A DNA stretch of 6,278 nucleotides from Gemmatimonadales bacterium. GTDB taxonomy: Bacteria > Gemmatimonadota > Gemmatimonadetes > Gemmatimonadales > GWC2-71-9. The notes under the pieces are model-generated. The model did no database searches. It saw only the letters and a program-made list of their open reading frames with translations, and was not told where the DNA came from. How positions within the stretch are numbered: the stretch's first letter is position 1; each line of letters begins with the position of its first letter. The stretch lies in the NCBI GenBank assembly GCA_025924275.1, contig JAICEH010000125.1, positions 1 through 6,278 on the forward strand, read 5' to 3'. Position numbers and translations under genes: made by a program. Positions 1-5,998 of this stretch are shown here, piece after piece.

Positions 1-2009
1 AGACCGGCAAGATGTGGACGTTCGACGTCCCGCCGCTCGAGTACTGGAAGGCCCGCTACGGCTTCACGCCGGACCAGGCGTGGCTCGACCACGCGCGGCT
101 CGCGGCGGTGCGCTACGGCGGCGGCTGCTCCGCCTCCTTCGTGAGCCCCGAGGGCCTGGTGATGACGAACCACCACTGCGCCCGCGGCTGCATCGAATCG
201 GCCACGCGGCCGGGGGAGGACTTCCTCGCCAACGGGTTCCTGGCCCCGACCCGGACCGAGGAGCGGCCCTGCCAGGGGCTCGTCCTCGATCAGCTCCAGG
301 AGATCACCGACGTCACCCCGCGGGTGAACGGTGCGGTGCGGGCCGGTGCGACCGATGCCCAGGCGACGGAGGCCCGGCGCGAGGCGATCCGCGGCATCGA
401 GAAGGAATGCGGGGGGGAGGTGGCGGACCGGTTCTGCCAGGTGGTCACCTTCTACCGCGGCGGCCAGTACAAGCTGTACCGCTTCCGCCGGTTCAACGAC
501 GTGCGCCTGGTCTTCGCCCCGGAGAGCCAGATCGCGTTCTTCGGCGGCGACCCGGACAACTTCACCTACCCGCGGCACGACCTCGACGTGAGCTTCGTGC
601 GGGCCTACGTGGACGGCCGGCCCGCCGCCACGGAGCACTTCCGCTGGAGCGCCGCGGGGAGCCGCGAGGGCGAGCTGGTCTTCGTCATCGGCAACCCCGG
701 CTCCACCGGCCGGCTCAACACGATGGCGCAGCTGGCCTACCTCAGGGACGTGCAGTATCCGGCGACGCTGGGAGGCTTCGCCCGCATGCTCGCGGCCTAC
801 GACGCGGTGGGCCGCGAGGATTCCGCCAAGGCGAGCTCGTTCCGGAACACGGTGTTCGGGCTGCAGAACTCGCAGAAGGCCATCACCGGCTACCGGAGCG
901 GGCTGCTGGACTCCGCGATGATGGCGCGGAAGGCGGCGTGGGAGGCGGAGTTCCGCGCCAAGGTGCAGGCCGACCCGGCGCTCCGCCAGCAGTACGGCGA
1001 CGCCTGGGGCGTGATCGAGGGCACCCGGCGCGAGGCCGCGCGCCTCGCCCCCGCCCAGCGCTATCACACCTACAACGCCTACGGGTCGCGGCTGCTCTCG
1101 CTCGCGGGCCTCACGGTCCGCTATCCCGCGGAGCGCGCGCTGCCCGACAGCGCGCGGCGCCCTCAGTTCCGCGACGCCAGCAAGGCGGCGCTCGAGCGGA
1201 CGCTCTTCTCGGGCACCGCGCCCGACCCGGCGCTGGAGACCCGGCTCCTGGCCGGCTGGCTCGAGGCCATGGCCGCGGACCTGCCCCCGGCCGACCCGGT
1301 GCGCACCGCCGCGCTGGGGAGCCGGGCGCCGATGGAGGCGGCCCGGGCGCTGGTCGAGGGCACCCGGGTGGGTGACCCGGCCTTCCGCCGGCAGCTCGCC
1401 GAGGGTGGGGCGGCCGCGGTGCAGGCCTCCGACGACCCGCTGATCGCGCTGGCGCGCGTCATCGAGCCGCACGAGGCGCGGGTGCAGCGGGAGATGGCGG
1501 CGCTCAACGACCGCGAGGCCGAGGCGGACACCCGGATCGCCCGCGCACTGCTGGCGGTCTATGGCACCTCGGTGGCGCCCGACGCGACCTTCTCGCTCCG
1601 GATCACCGACGGGGAAGTGAAGCCGTACCCGGCCAACGGGACGCTCATCCAGCCCTACACCACCTTCCATGGACTGTACGACCGCTCGGCCGGCTGGGGC
1701 GGCAAGGCGCCGTGGCACCTCCCGGCGCGGTGGGTGGAGCGGCGGTCCGCCCTCGACCTCGCCACGCCGCTCAACGGCGTGTCCACCGCCGACATCATCG
1801 GCGGCAACTCGGGCAGCCCGGTGATCAACCGCAACCACGAGATCGTGGGCCTCATCTTCGACGGCAACATCGAGATGCTCCCCGGCCGGTTCCTCTTCAC
1901 CGAGGCGGTGCCGCGCTCGGTGTGGGTGGACAGCCGCGGCCTGCTCGAGGCGCTCCGGAGCGTGTACCAGGCCTCGGCGCTCGTGGCGGAGCTCGCGCCG
2001 GGGCGCTGA
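1..2009 (+). CDS. S46 family dipeptidyl-peptidase (DPP7/DPP11 type), 5' end missing
   Basis: Exported serine exopeptidase that removes dipeptides from the N-termini of oligopeptides in the periplasm. The frame is open from base 3. The first ATG (12) is probably internal, because it sits inside TGKMWTF, a conserved stretch found after the signal peptide in this family; the real start and signal peptide lie upstream. Numbering from that ATG, the chymotrypsin-like triad is His55 (TNHHC, 174-176), Asp192 (YPRHDLDVSF, 585-587) and Ser600 (GGNSGSP, 1809-1811). Other family signatures are FFGGDPDNFTYPRH, VIGNPGSTGRLNT and NSQKAITGY. The 665 residues present plus a missing signal peptide fit the usual length of about 700. 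Gly618, 18 residues after the serine, occupies the position that is Gly in DPP7 and Arg in acidic-specific DPP11, which suggests a non-acidic P1 preference (inference). The M48 peptidase gene follows after 87 nt. Family assignment is very secure; exact specificity is not. Confidence 0.96.
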   Translation, partial: TGKMWTFDVPPLEYWKARYGFTPDQAWLDHARLAAVRYGGGCSASFVSPEGLVMTNHHCARGCIESATRPGEDFLANGFLAPTRTEERPCQGLVLDQLQEITDVTPRVNGAVRAGATDAQATEARREAIRGIEKECGGEVADRFCQVVTFYRGGQYKLYRFRRFNDVRLVFAPESQIAFFGGDPDNFTYPRHDLDVSFVRAYVDGRPAATEHFRWSAAGSREGELVFVIGNPGSTGRLNTMAQLAYLRDVQYPATLGGFARMLAAYDAVGREDSAKASSFRNTVFGLQNSQKAITGYRSGLLDSAMMARKAAWEAEFRAKVQADPALRQQYGDAWGVIEGTRREAARLAPAQRYHTYNAYGSRLLSLAGLTVRYPAERALPDSARRPQFRDASKAALERTLFSGTAPDPALETRLLAGWLEAMAADLPPADPVRTAALGSRAPMEAARALVEGTRVGDPAFRRQLAEGGAAAVQASDDPLIALARVIEPHEARVQREMAALNDREAEADTRIARALLAVYGTSVAPDATFSLRITDGEVKPYPANGTLIQPYTTFHGLYDRSAGWGGKAPWHLPARWVERRSALDLATPLNGVSTADIIGGNSGSPVINRNHEIVGLIFDGNIEMLPGRFLFTEAVPRSVWVDSRGLLEALRSVYQASALVAELAPGR

Positions 2010-2064
2010 CCGGCGCGGGCGGTGTCCTGCATCACGGGCCCGGAGCCGGCGCGGCGGTATCCTG
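2010..2064 (+). repeat. Imperfect direct repeat in the S46-M48 gap
   Basis: Two near-copies of a roughly 20-bp element, CCGGCGCGG(G)CGGT(G/A)TCCTG, lie at 2010-2029 and 2046-2064. They start 36 bases apart and differ by one inserted G and one G-to-A change. Both are followed by a GGGCCCG or GGCCCG stretch. They fill most of the 87-nt gap between the two peptidase genes. They could be a small tandem duplication or a paired protein-binding site; chance is also possible in sequence this GC-rich. Confidence 0.45.
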
Positions 2065-2081
2065 GGCCCGACCACCCCCTG

Positions 2082-2088
2082 AAGGAGG
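2082..2088 (+). promoter_or_regulatory. Shine-Dalgarno AAGGAGG that decides the M48 start
   Basis: A full AAGGAGG lies 8 nt before the ATG at 2097 but only 2 nt before the ATG at 2091. This favours 2097 as the start. It also rules against the upstream in-frame GTG at 2022, which would place non-conserved residues ahead of an otherwise well-formed signal peptide. Confidence 0.8.
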
Positions 2089-2096
2089 CGATGCCG

Positions 2097-3542
2097 ATGC
2101 GTTCCCGACGGCCCTTCCTCCGCGCCGGCGCGCTCGCCGCGGCCGGCGGCGGGCTCGCCGTCCTGGCCTGCGCCACCAACCCCGCCACCGGCTCCAAGGA
2201 GTTCATGCTGGTGTCGGAGTCGCAGGAGATCGCGATGGGGCAGCAGACCTTCCAGGCGTCGATGCAGAACTACGGCGTGGTCCAGGACTCGGCGCTCCAG
2301 GCCTACGTCGCGGGCATCGGCCACCGGATGGCCGCCGTGTCGGAGCGACCCCAGCTCCCCTGGGCCTTCGCCGTGCTGGACGACCCGGTCATCAACGCCT
2401 TCGCCGCGCCGGGCGGCTTCGTGATGGTCACGCGCGGGCTCCTCACCCACATGGGCAACGAGGCCGAGCTGGCCAGCGTGCTGGGGCACGAGATCGGGCA
2501 CGTGACCGCCCGGCACACCGCGCAGGCCATCACCCGGCAGCAGGTCGCCCAGGTGGGCCTGGTCGGGGCCTCCATCGTCAAGCCGGAGCTCGCCGGGGTG
2601 ATCCAGGCGGCCGGGCAGGGGCTCGGCCTGCTGTTCATGAAGTTCGGCCGGGACCAGGAATCCCAGTCCGACATGCTCGGGTTCCGCTACATGATGCGGA
2701 CGAACTACGACCCGCGCGAAGCGGACAACGTCTTCGAGACCTTCTCCCGGATGGAGGCGATGTCGGGCGGCGACCGGCTCCCCGACTGGCAATCCACCCA
2801 CCCGGCGCCCGAGGACCGGGTGGCCAAGGCACGCGCACGCCTCGACACGGTGACCGCGGACCTGTCGTCGTTCACGGTCAACCGCGACGGCTTCCTCCGG
2901 CGGATCGAGGGGCTCGAGTTCGGCCCGAACCCGCGGCAGGGCTACTTCGAGGGGAACCGGCTCTACCACCCGGAGATGGCGTTCCAGGTGGACTTCCCCG
3001 ACGGCTGGAAGCGGCAGAACACCGCCGTGGCCGTGCTGGCGGCCCCGCCCAAGGGAGACGCGATCCTCCAGCTCACGCTTGCCAAGGGCACGCCGGAGGA
3101 GGCGGCCCGGGCCTTCTTCGGCCAGGAGGGCGTCCAGGGGGAGCCCCGGCGCAGCACCGTGAACGGGCTGCAGGCCTACGGGGGGGACTTCCAGGCCCAG
3201 ACCCAGGACGGCACGCTGTCGGGATCGGTGGTGTTCCTGGCCCACAAGGGGCAGACCTTCCGCTTCGCGGGCTTCGGCGCCGCGCAGGCGGTGTCGGCCT
3301 ACGCCGAGCAGCTCCGGGCGACGCTCCGGAGCTTCCGCCCGGTGACCGACCGCGCGGTGCTCGACAAGCAGCCGAACCGGCTCCGGCTGCAGAAGGTGCC
3401 ATCGCAGATGACGCTGCAGGAATTCCACCGGCGCTACCCCTCGGTGATCCCGGTGGAGCAGGTCGCGCTGATCAACGGGCTCGACGGTCCGGCCAGCGTG
3501 ATCTCGGCGGGCGAGACCGTCAAGCGGGTGGTGAGCCGCTAG
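2097..3542 (+). CDS. M48 family zinc metalloprotease, Tat-type lipoprotein, with LysM-like tail
   Basis: Membrane-anchored periplasmic zinc endopeptidase of the M48 (BepA/YggG-like) group, probably acting in envelope protein quality control. It is 481 residues long. Residues 1-25 form a signal with a twin-arginine motif (SRRPFLR, residues 3-9), an Ala/Gly-rich hydrophobic core and a lipobox-like VLAC with lipidated Cys25. Zinc ligands are His131 and His135 in HEIGH with catalytic Glu132, plus Glu188 in ESQSD, the usual ExxAD motif with Ser in place of Ala. After the catalytic domain (about 30-260), a segment beginning GYFEGN (residue 282) with HPEMAFQVDFPDGW matches the accessory domain of lipoprotein M48 proteins. 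The last 50 or so residues, containing ALINGL and ISAGETVKRV, look like a degenerate LysM or LysM-like module that could touch peptidoglycan (inference). It may be co-transcribed with the S46 gene before it, and the MFS gene begins 10 nt after its stop. Confidence 0.93.
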   Translation: MRSRRPFLRAGALAAAGGGLAVLACATNPATGSKEFMLVSESQEIAMGQQTFQASMQNYGVVQDSALQAYVAGIGHRMAAVSERPQLPWAFAVLDDPVINAFAAPGGFVMVTRGLLTHMGNEAELASVLGHEIGHVTARHTAQAITRQQVAQVGLVGASIVKPELAGVIQAAGQGLGLLFMKFGRDQESQSDMLGFRYMMRTNYDPREADNVFETFSRMEAMSGGDRLPDWQSTHPAPEDRVAKARARLDTVTADLSSFTVNRDGFLRRIEGLEFGPNPRQGYFEGNRLYHPEMAFQVDFPDGWKRQNTAVAVLAAPPKGDAILQLTLAKGTPEEAARAFFGQEGVQGEPRRSTVNGLQAYGGDFQAQTQDGTLSGSVVFLAHKGQTFRFAGFGAAQAVSAYAEQLRATLRSFRPVTDRAVLDKQPNRLRLQKVPSQMTLQEFHRRYPSVIPVEQVALINGLDGPASVISAGETVKRVVSR

Positions 3543-3552
3543 GCGCGACGGA

Positions 3553-4902
3553 GTGCCAGCCCGGGACGGTGGAACGGCGGGTTGCGAGGCCGGCGCGGAC
3601 GCAACCCGCCGTCCCGCCGTCCTGCCGCCGGCGGCCACCCCGGTCCCGGATCCCGTCCCCTCCGGGGTCCCGCCCAAGCCGCGCTTCCGGTTCGGCGCCC
3701 TCCGCCACCGGAACTTCCGGATCTTCCTCGGCGGGCAGTTCCTCTCCCTGATCGGCACCTGGATGCAGAGCGTGGCGCAGGGGTGGCTGGTGCTGCAGCT
3801 CACCGACTCGCCGTTCCAGGTCGGCCTGGTCACGACGCTGTCCTCCCTCCCGGTGCTCCTCTTCACCCTGCCCGGCGGCGTGGTGGCGGACCGGATGGAC
3901 AAGCGGCGCCTCATCTTCCTCCTCCAGGCCGGGATGCTGGGCGAGGCCCTCATGCTCGGGACGCTCACCGCCACGGGCCGCGTGACCGTGGGCTGGGTGA
4001 TGGCCCTCGCGTTCGCCTACGGGCTGCTGACCGCCTTCGAGGTGCCCGCCCGGCAGTCGTTCGTGGTGGAGCTCGTGGGCAAGCAGGACCTGCCCAGCGC
4101 GATCGCGCTCAACTCCACGGCCTTCAACCTGACCCGCGTGCTCGGGCCGTCGGTGGCGGGCGCGCTCATCGCGACCGTCGGGATCGCCGCCTGCTTCTTC
4201 GTGAACGCGGCGAGCTACGTGGCGGTCCTGGCCGGCCTGGCGCTGCTCCGGCTGCCGCCGCGCGAGCCCGGGGGCGTCGGGGCCAGCCCGTGGGAGGCCC
4301 TGGCCGAGGGGATCCGGTACGTCCGGGACACCCCGTGGCCCCGGGCGCTCATCCTCGTCACCGCCACGTTCAGCGTGTTCGGGTATGCCAGCCTGCCGAT
4401 GCTGCCGGTGTTCGCCCGCGATGCCCTCGCCACCGGCGCGGGGGGCTACGGCCTCCTGGTGGCCTCGGTCGGCGTCGGTGCCGCCGCGGGCGCGCTCGCC
4501 CTCGCCGGGCCCGGGAGCCGGGTGGAGCGCCGCCCGCTCCTCTTCGCCGGGGGCGTCCTGTTCGGGATCTTCCTGATCGGCGCGGCGGCGACCCGATCCT
4601 ACTGGCTCGCCGCCCTCCTGCTCGGCCTCACCGGCCTGGCGATGATCCTCACCAACGTGAGCGTGAACACCGTGCTCCAGATGGAGGCCCCGGACGACCT
4701 CCGCGGGCGGGTGATGGGGTTCTACTCGTTCGTCGCCCTGGGCATGGCGCCATTCGGTGCCCTGCAGATGGGATGGCTGGCCGATCACCTCGGCATCCGC
4801 ACCGCCTACGCAGTCGGCGGCGCGGCGTGCCTGGGGACGTCCCTGTTCATCGCGTGGCGCATGCGCCGGGTGCCGCACCCGCGGCGGAAGGAGGCAGCGT
4901 GA
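3553..4902 (+). CDS. MFS transporter, MFS_3/EntS-like exporter family
   Basis: Inner-membrane proton-driven exporter of the 12-helix major facilitator type related to enterobactin exporter EntS; the substrate is unknown. It has 449 residues. Family landmarks are FGALRHRNFRIFLGGQ before helix 1 (about 56-77), motif A GGVVADRMDKRR at 108-119 between helices 2 and 3, FEVPARQSFVVELV at 162-175, NSTAFNLTRVLGPSVAGAL at 187-205, and DDLRGRVMGFYSF at 381-393 in the second half. The tail is basic and cytosolic. The start is uncertain. GTG 3553 is the only ATG, GTG or TTG between the in-frame stop at 3532-3534 and the ATG inside helix 1. It has no good Shine-Dalgarno sequence, and it gives an unusual Pro/Ala-rich leader of about 44 residues whose codons lie in a 13-bp inverted repeat. 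Translation is probably coupled to the M48 stop 10 nt upstream. Its stop overlaps the next gene by 4 nt. Confidence 0.93.
   Translation: MPARDGGTAGCEAGADATRRPAVLPPAATPVPDPVPSGVPPKPRFRFGALRHRNFRIFLGGQFLSLIGTWMQSVAQGWLVLQLTDSPFQVGLVTTLSSLPVLLFTLPGGVVADRMDKRRLIFLLQAGMLGEALMLGTLTATGRVTVGWVMALAFAYGLLTAFEVPARQSFVVELVGKQDLPSAIALNSTAFNLTRVLGPSVAGALIATVGIAACFFVNAASYVAVLAGLALLRLPPREPGGVGASPWEALAEGIRYVRDTPWPRALILVTATFSVFGYASLPMLPVFARDALATGAGGYGLLVASVGVGAAAGALALAGPGSRVERRPLLFAGGVLFGIFLIGAAATRSYWLAALLLGLTGLAMILTNVSVNTVLQMEAPDDLRGRVMGFYSFVALGMAPFGALQMGWLADHLGIRTAYAVGGAACLGTSLFIAWRMRRVPHPRRKEAA
3574..3612 (+). repeat. Perfect 13-bp inverted repeat (hairpin) at the start of the MFS gene
   Basis: The arm ACGGCGGGTTGCG (3574-3586) is exactly complementary to CGCAACCCGCCGT (3600-3612), with a 13-nt GC-rich loop. 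It begins 31 nt after the M48 stop and lies in codons 8-20 of the MFS reading frame. No T-run follows, so it is not a classical intrinsic terminator. It could be an attenuator, an RNA-stability element or a translation-coupling structure. Confidence 0.75.
4888..4902 (+). promoter_or_regulatory. Shine-Dalgarno and GTGA stop/start overlap
   Basis: AAGGAGG (4888-4894) lies inside the last codons of the MFS gene, 4 nt before GTG 4899. The four bases GTGA (4899-4902) hold both the start of the kinase-like gene and the TGA of the MFS gene. This arrangement normally means translational coupling and co-expression. Confidence 0.85.
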
Positions 4903-5540
4903 TCATCACGGTCTCGAGGCAGTATGCTGCCGGAGGGAGCGCCGTCGCCCGGCTGGTCGCCGAGGCGCTGGGCTGGACCCTGGTGGACAACGAGTTCGTG
5001 GACGCGGTGGCGGCTCGCGCGGGCCTGCCGCGGGAGGAGGTGGCGGAGCGGGAGGAACGGGTGCCGGGATTCGTCGAGCGCCTGGCGGCCACGCTGGCGC
5101 GCTCCTCCCCCGAGCTGGTCGGACTCACCGAGCCGGACGCGGCCGTGCCGCCTGAGCTGCGCCTGGTCCGGGTCACCGAGTCGGTGGTGAACGACCTTGC
5201 CGCGCGGGGCCGCGTCGTGATGGTGGGCCGGGCCACCCCGGCGGTGCTGTCGCGGGAGGGCGCGGCGATCCACGTGAAGATCGTGGCCCCCCCCGCCGCC
5301 CGCGTCGCCCGCGCCATCGAGCGCCTCGGCTGCGACCCGAAGCTGGCGGCCCGGCGGGTGCAGGAGGTGGACGGCCAGCGGCAGCGCTACCACCGGGAGT
5401 ACTACGACCGGGACTGGAACGATCCCGCGAACTACCACATGGTCCTGAACACCTCGGCCCTGGGGCTGGAGGGTGCCGCGGACGTCGTGCTGGGCCGGGC
5501 GCGGGCCCTGGGGTGGGGGCAGGCGCGCGCGCCGGAGTGA
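4899..5540 (+). CDS. Cytidylate kinase-like family protein
   Basis: Cytosolic P-loop nucleotide-kinase-fold protein of the cytidylate_kin2 family (213 residues). The family is related to CMP kinase, but its substrate is not firmly known. The N-terminus VSRQYAAGGSAVAR (residues 5-18) matches the family's ISRqyGSGG segment and lacks the Lys of a standard GxxxxGK[ST] P-loop. DNEFVDAVAARAGLP follows, as DKELI...AxxxGL does in relatives. VGR at 109-111 corresponds to the VGRGA segment, then HVKIVAPPAARVARAIERLG resembles the lid region. The signature YYDRDWNDPANY (168-179) and VLNTSALGLEGAADVV close the domain. The GTG start is fixed by the Shine-Dalgarno sequence and by homology beginning at residue 2. 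It overlaps the MFS gene by 4 nt and is the last gene of the co-directional run, with a hairpin 7 nt after its stop. Family is secure; biochemical role is not. Confidence 0.9.
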   Translation: MIITVSRQYAAGGSAVARLVAEALGWTLVDNEFVDAVAARAGLPREEVAEREERVPGFVERLAATLARSSPELVGLTEPDAAVPPELRLVRVTESVVNDLAARGRVVMVGRATPAVLSREGAAIHVKIVAPPAARVARAIERLGCDPKLAARRVQEVDGQRQRYHREYYDRDWNDPANYHMVLNTSALGLEGAADVVLGRARALGWGQARAPE

Positions 5541-5547
5541 GGAGGAT

Positions 5548-5573
5548 GGCCCGGGCTGGCGCGCCCCCGGGCC
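5548..5573 (+). terminator. GC hairpin after the kinase-like gene, probable terminator
   Basis: GGCCCGGG (5548-5555) pairs perfectly with CCCGGGCC (5566-5573) around a 10-nt loop, starting 7 nt after the stop codon. The downstream bases GCTTCGGTCCCTATT hold no real T-run. It may act as an inefficient or factor-assisted terminator, or as a 3'-end stabiliser. Its position at the end of a gene run and before a new promoter supports the terminator reading. Confidence 0.6.
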
Positions 5574-5613
5574 GCTTCGGTCCCTATTCGGCCCCGTGCG
5601 GTCCGGAATCGAA

Positions 5614-5629
5614 TGTGACCCACGTCACC
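5614..5629 (+). promoter_or_regulatory. CRP/FNR-family-like operator
   Basis: TGTGA-CCCACG-TCACC matches the CRP consensus TGTGA-N6-TCACA at 9 of 10 defined positions. Its centre (about 5621.5) lies roughly 60 bases before the transcription start predicted from the downstream promoter, close to the classic class I activator position of -61.5. A further half-site TCACA occurs at 5641-5645. No regulator gene is in the window, so the cognate protein is unknown. Confidence 0.5.
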
Positions 5630-5646
5630 GAACCGGACGATCACAC

Positions 5647-5674
5647 TTGACAGTATTCGCGCGCACTTTACCTT
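5647..5674 (+). promoter_or_regulatory. Sigma70-like promoter for the small lipoprotein gene
   Basis: A perfect -35 TTGACA (5647-5652) is followed, after 16 nt, by TACCTT (5669-5674). That element keeps the T, A and final T of TATAAT but is otherwise weak. The predicted start of transcription is about 5681-5684, giving a leader of about 70 nt. A weak -10 next to a perfect -35 and an upstream activator-like site would suit an activated promoter. The 8-mer CGCGCGCA flanks the -10 on both sides (5658-5665 and 5677-5684). Confidence 0.6.
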
Positions 5675-5685
5675 GACGCGCGCAT

Positions 5686-5708
5686 GCGAACCGGGGGGGC
5701 CGGTTCGC
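5686..5708 (+). promoter_or_regulatory. 5'-terminal stem-loop in the lipoprotein mRNA leader
   Basis: GCGAACCGG (5686-5694) and CCGGTTCGC (5700-5708) form a perfect 9-bp stem with a GGGGG loop. It starts within a few bases of the predicted transcription start and ends 33 nt before the ribosome binding site. A hairpin at the extreme 5' end is known to protect some outer-membrane protein mRNAs from decay; whether it does so here is inference. An inverted-repeat protein-binding site is an alternative. Confidence 0.65.
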
Positions 5709-5741
5709 GGTGCGCCACGTCCCCACACATCCGCGACCAGC

Positions 5742-5748
5742 GGAGAGG
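5742..5748 (+). promoter_or_regulatory. Ribosome binding site GGAGAGG, fixes the lipoprotein start
   Basis: GGAGAGG lies 5 nt before ATG 5754 and selects it over the upstream in-frame TTG 5673. Starting at TTG 5673 would place 27 non-conserved residues ahead of a complete signal peptide and would overlap the promoter. Confidence 0.75.
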
Positions 5749-5753
5749 ACATC

Positions 5754-5975
5754 ATGCGGAAGGTTCTGGCGGTTGCGGTGCTCGTGCTCGCTGCGGCGTG
5801 CGCGAAGTCCGAGGAGCAGGCCGAGGGTACCGGCGAGATGATCGAGCAGCGCGTGGAGGCCGCGGCCGACACCATGGCTGCCGCCGCGGGGCAGATGATC
5901 GACAGCGCGGCTGCCGCCGCCTCGCAGATGGCGGACAGCGCCGCCGCGAAGATGACCGACAGCGCCACCCAGTAG
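5754..5975 (+). CDS. Small alanine-rich helical lipoprotein, hypothetical
   Basis: A 73-residue predicted lipoprotein of unrecognised family. MRK is followed by a hydrophobic core and LAAAC, so Cys16 is the likely lipidation site and the mature protein has 58 residues. A short charged linker (KSEEQAEGTGE, 18-28) leads into one continuous predicted helix with few helix breakers. It contains a repeated motif, [QK]M[IAT]DSA, at 47-52, 58-63 and 66-71, with spacings of 11 and 8 residues, and further Met at 29 and 41. Such spacing puts Met and Ala on one face and Asp/Ser on another, as expected of an alanine-type coiled coil or an amphipathic surface helix. The mature length equals that of the murein lipoprotein Lpp, but there is no C-terminal Lys for peptidoglycan attachment (it ends SATQ). 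It has its own promoter, leader hairpin and possible CRP-like site, and a strong terminator hairpin follows. Confidence 0.85.
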   Translation: MRKVLAVAVLVLAAACAKSEEQAEGTGEMIEQRVEAAADTMAAAAGQMIDSAAAAASQMADSAAAKMTDSATQ

Positions 5976-5998
5976 TCCCCAGGCCTTCCGCCTGCAGT

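Noticed and set aside
2058..2063. TATCCT as a -10 box for a promoter of the M48 gene
   Set aside because: No -35-like sequence lies 16-18 bases upstream, and TATCCT is part of the repeated element in this gap, so the match is too weak to call.
2022..2096. GTG 2022 or ATG 2091 as start of the M48 gene
   Set aside because: The AAGGAGG at 2082-2088 is correctly spaced only for ATG 2097, which also begins a clean Tat/lipoprotein signal.
1712..3751. Plus-strand open frame of 679 codons spanning the S46 end, the M48 gene and the MFS start
   Set aside because: It crosses two well-supported genes in a different frame and reads as Arg/Pro/Gly/Ala-rich low-complexity protein, so it is a shadow.
3520..4878. 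Minus-strand open frame of 452 codons opposite the MFS gene
   Set aside because: Its translation is dominated by Gly, Glu, His, Arg and Pro with no domain or hydrophobic pattern. The plus strand holds a clear MFS protein; long antisense frames are expected at this GC content.
3582..4898. Long in-frame extension upstream of the kinase-like gene
   Set aside because: The region translates to low-complexity Arg/Pro/Gly sequence out of frame with the MFS gene. Homology and the Shine-Dalgarno sequence place the start at GTG 4899.
4903..4945. Classical Walker A P-loop in the kinase-like protein
   Set aside because: The segment AAGGSAVA lacks the GK[ST] ending. The absence is normal for this family, so it was not reported as a broken active site.
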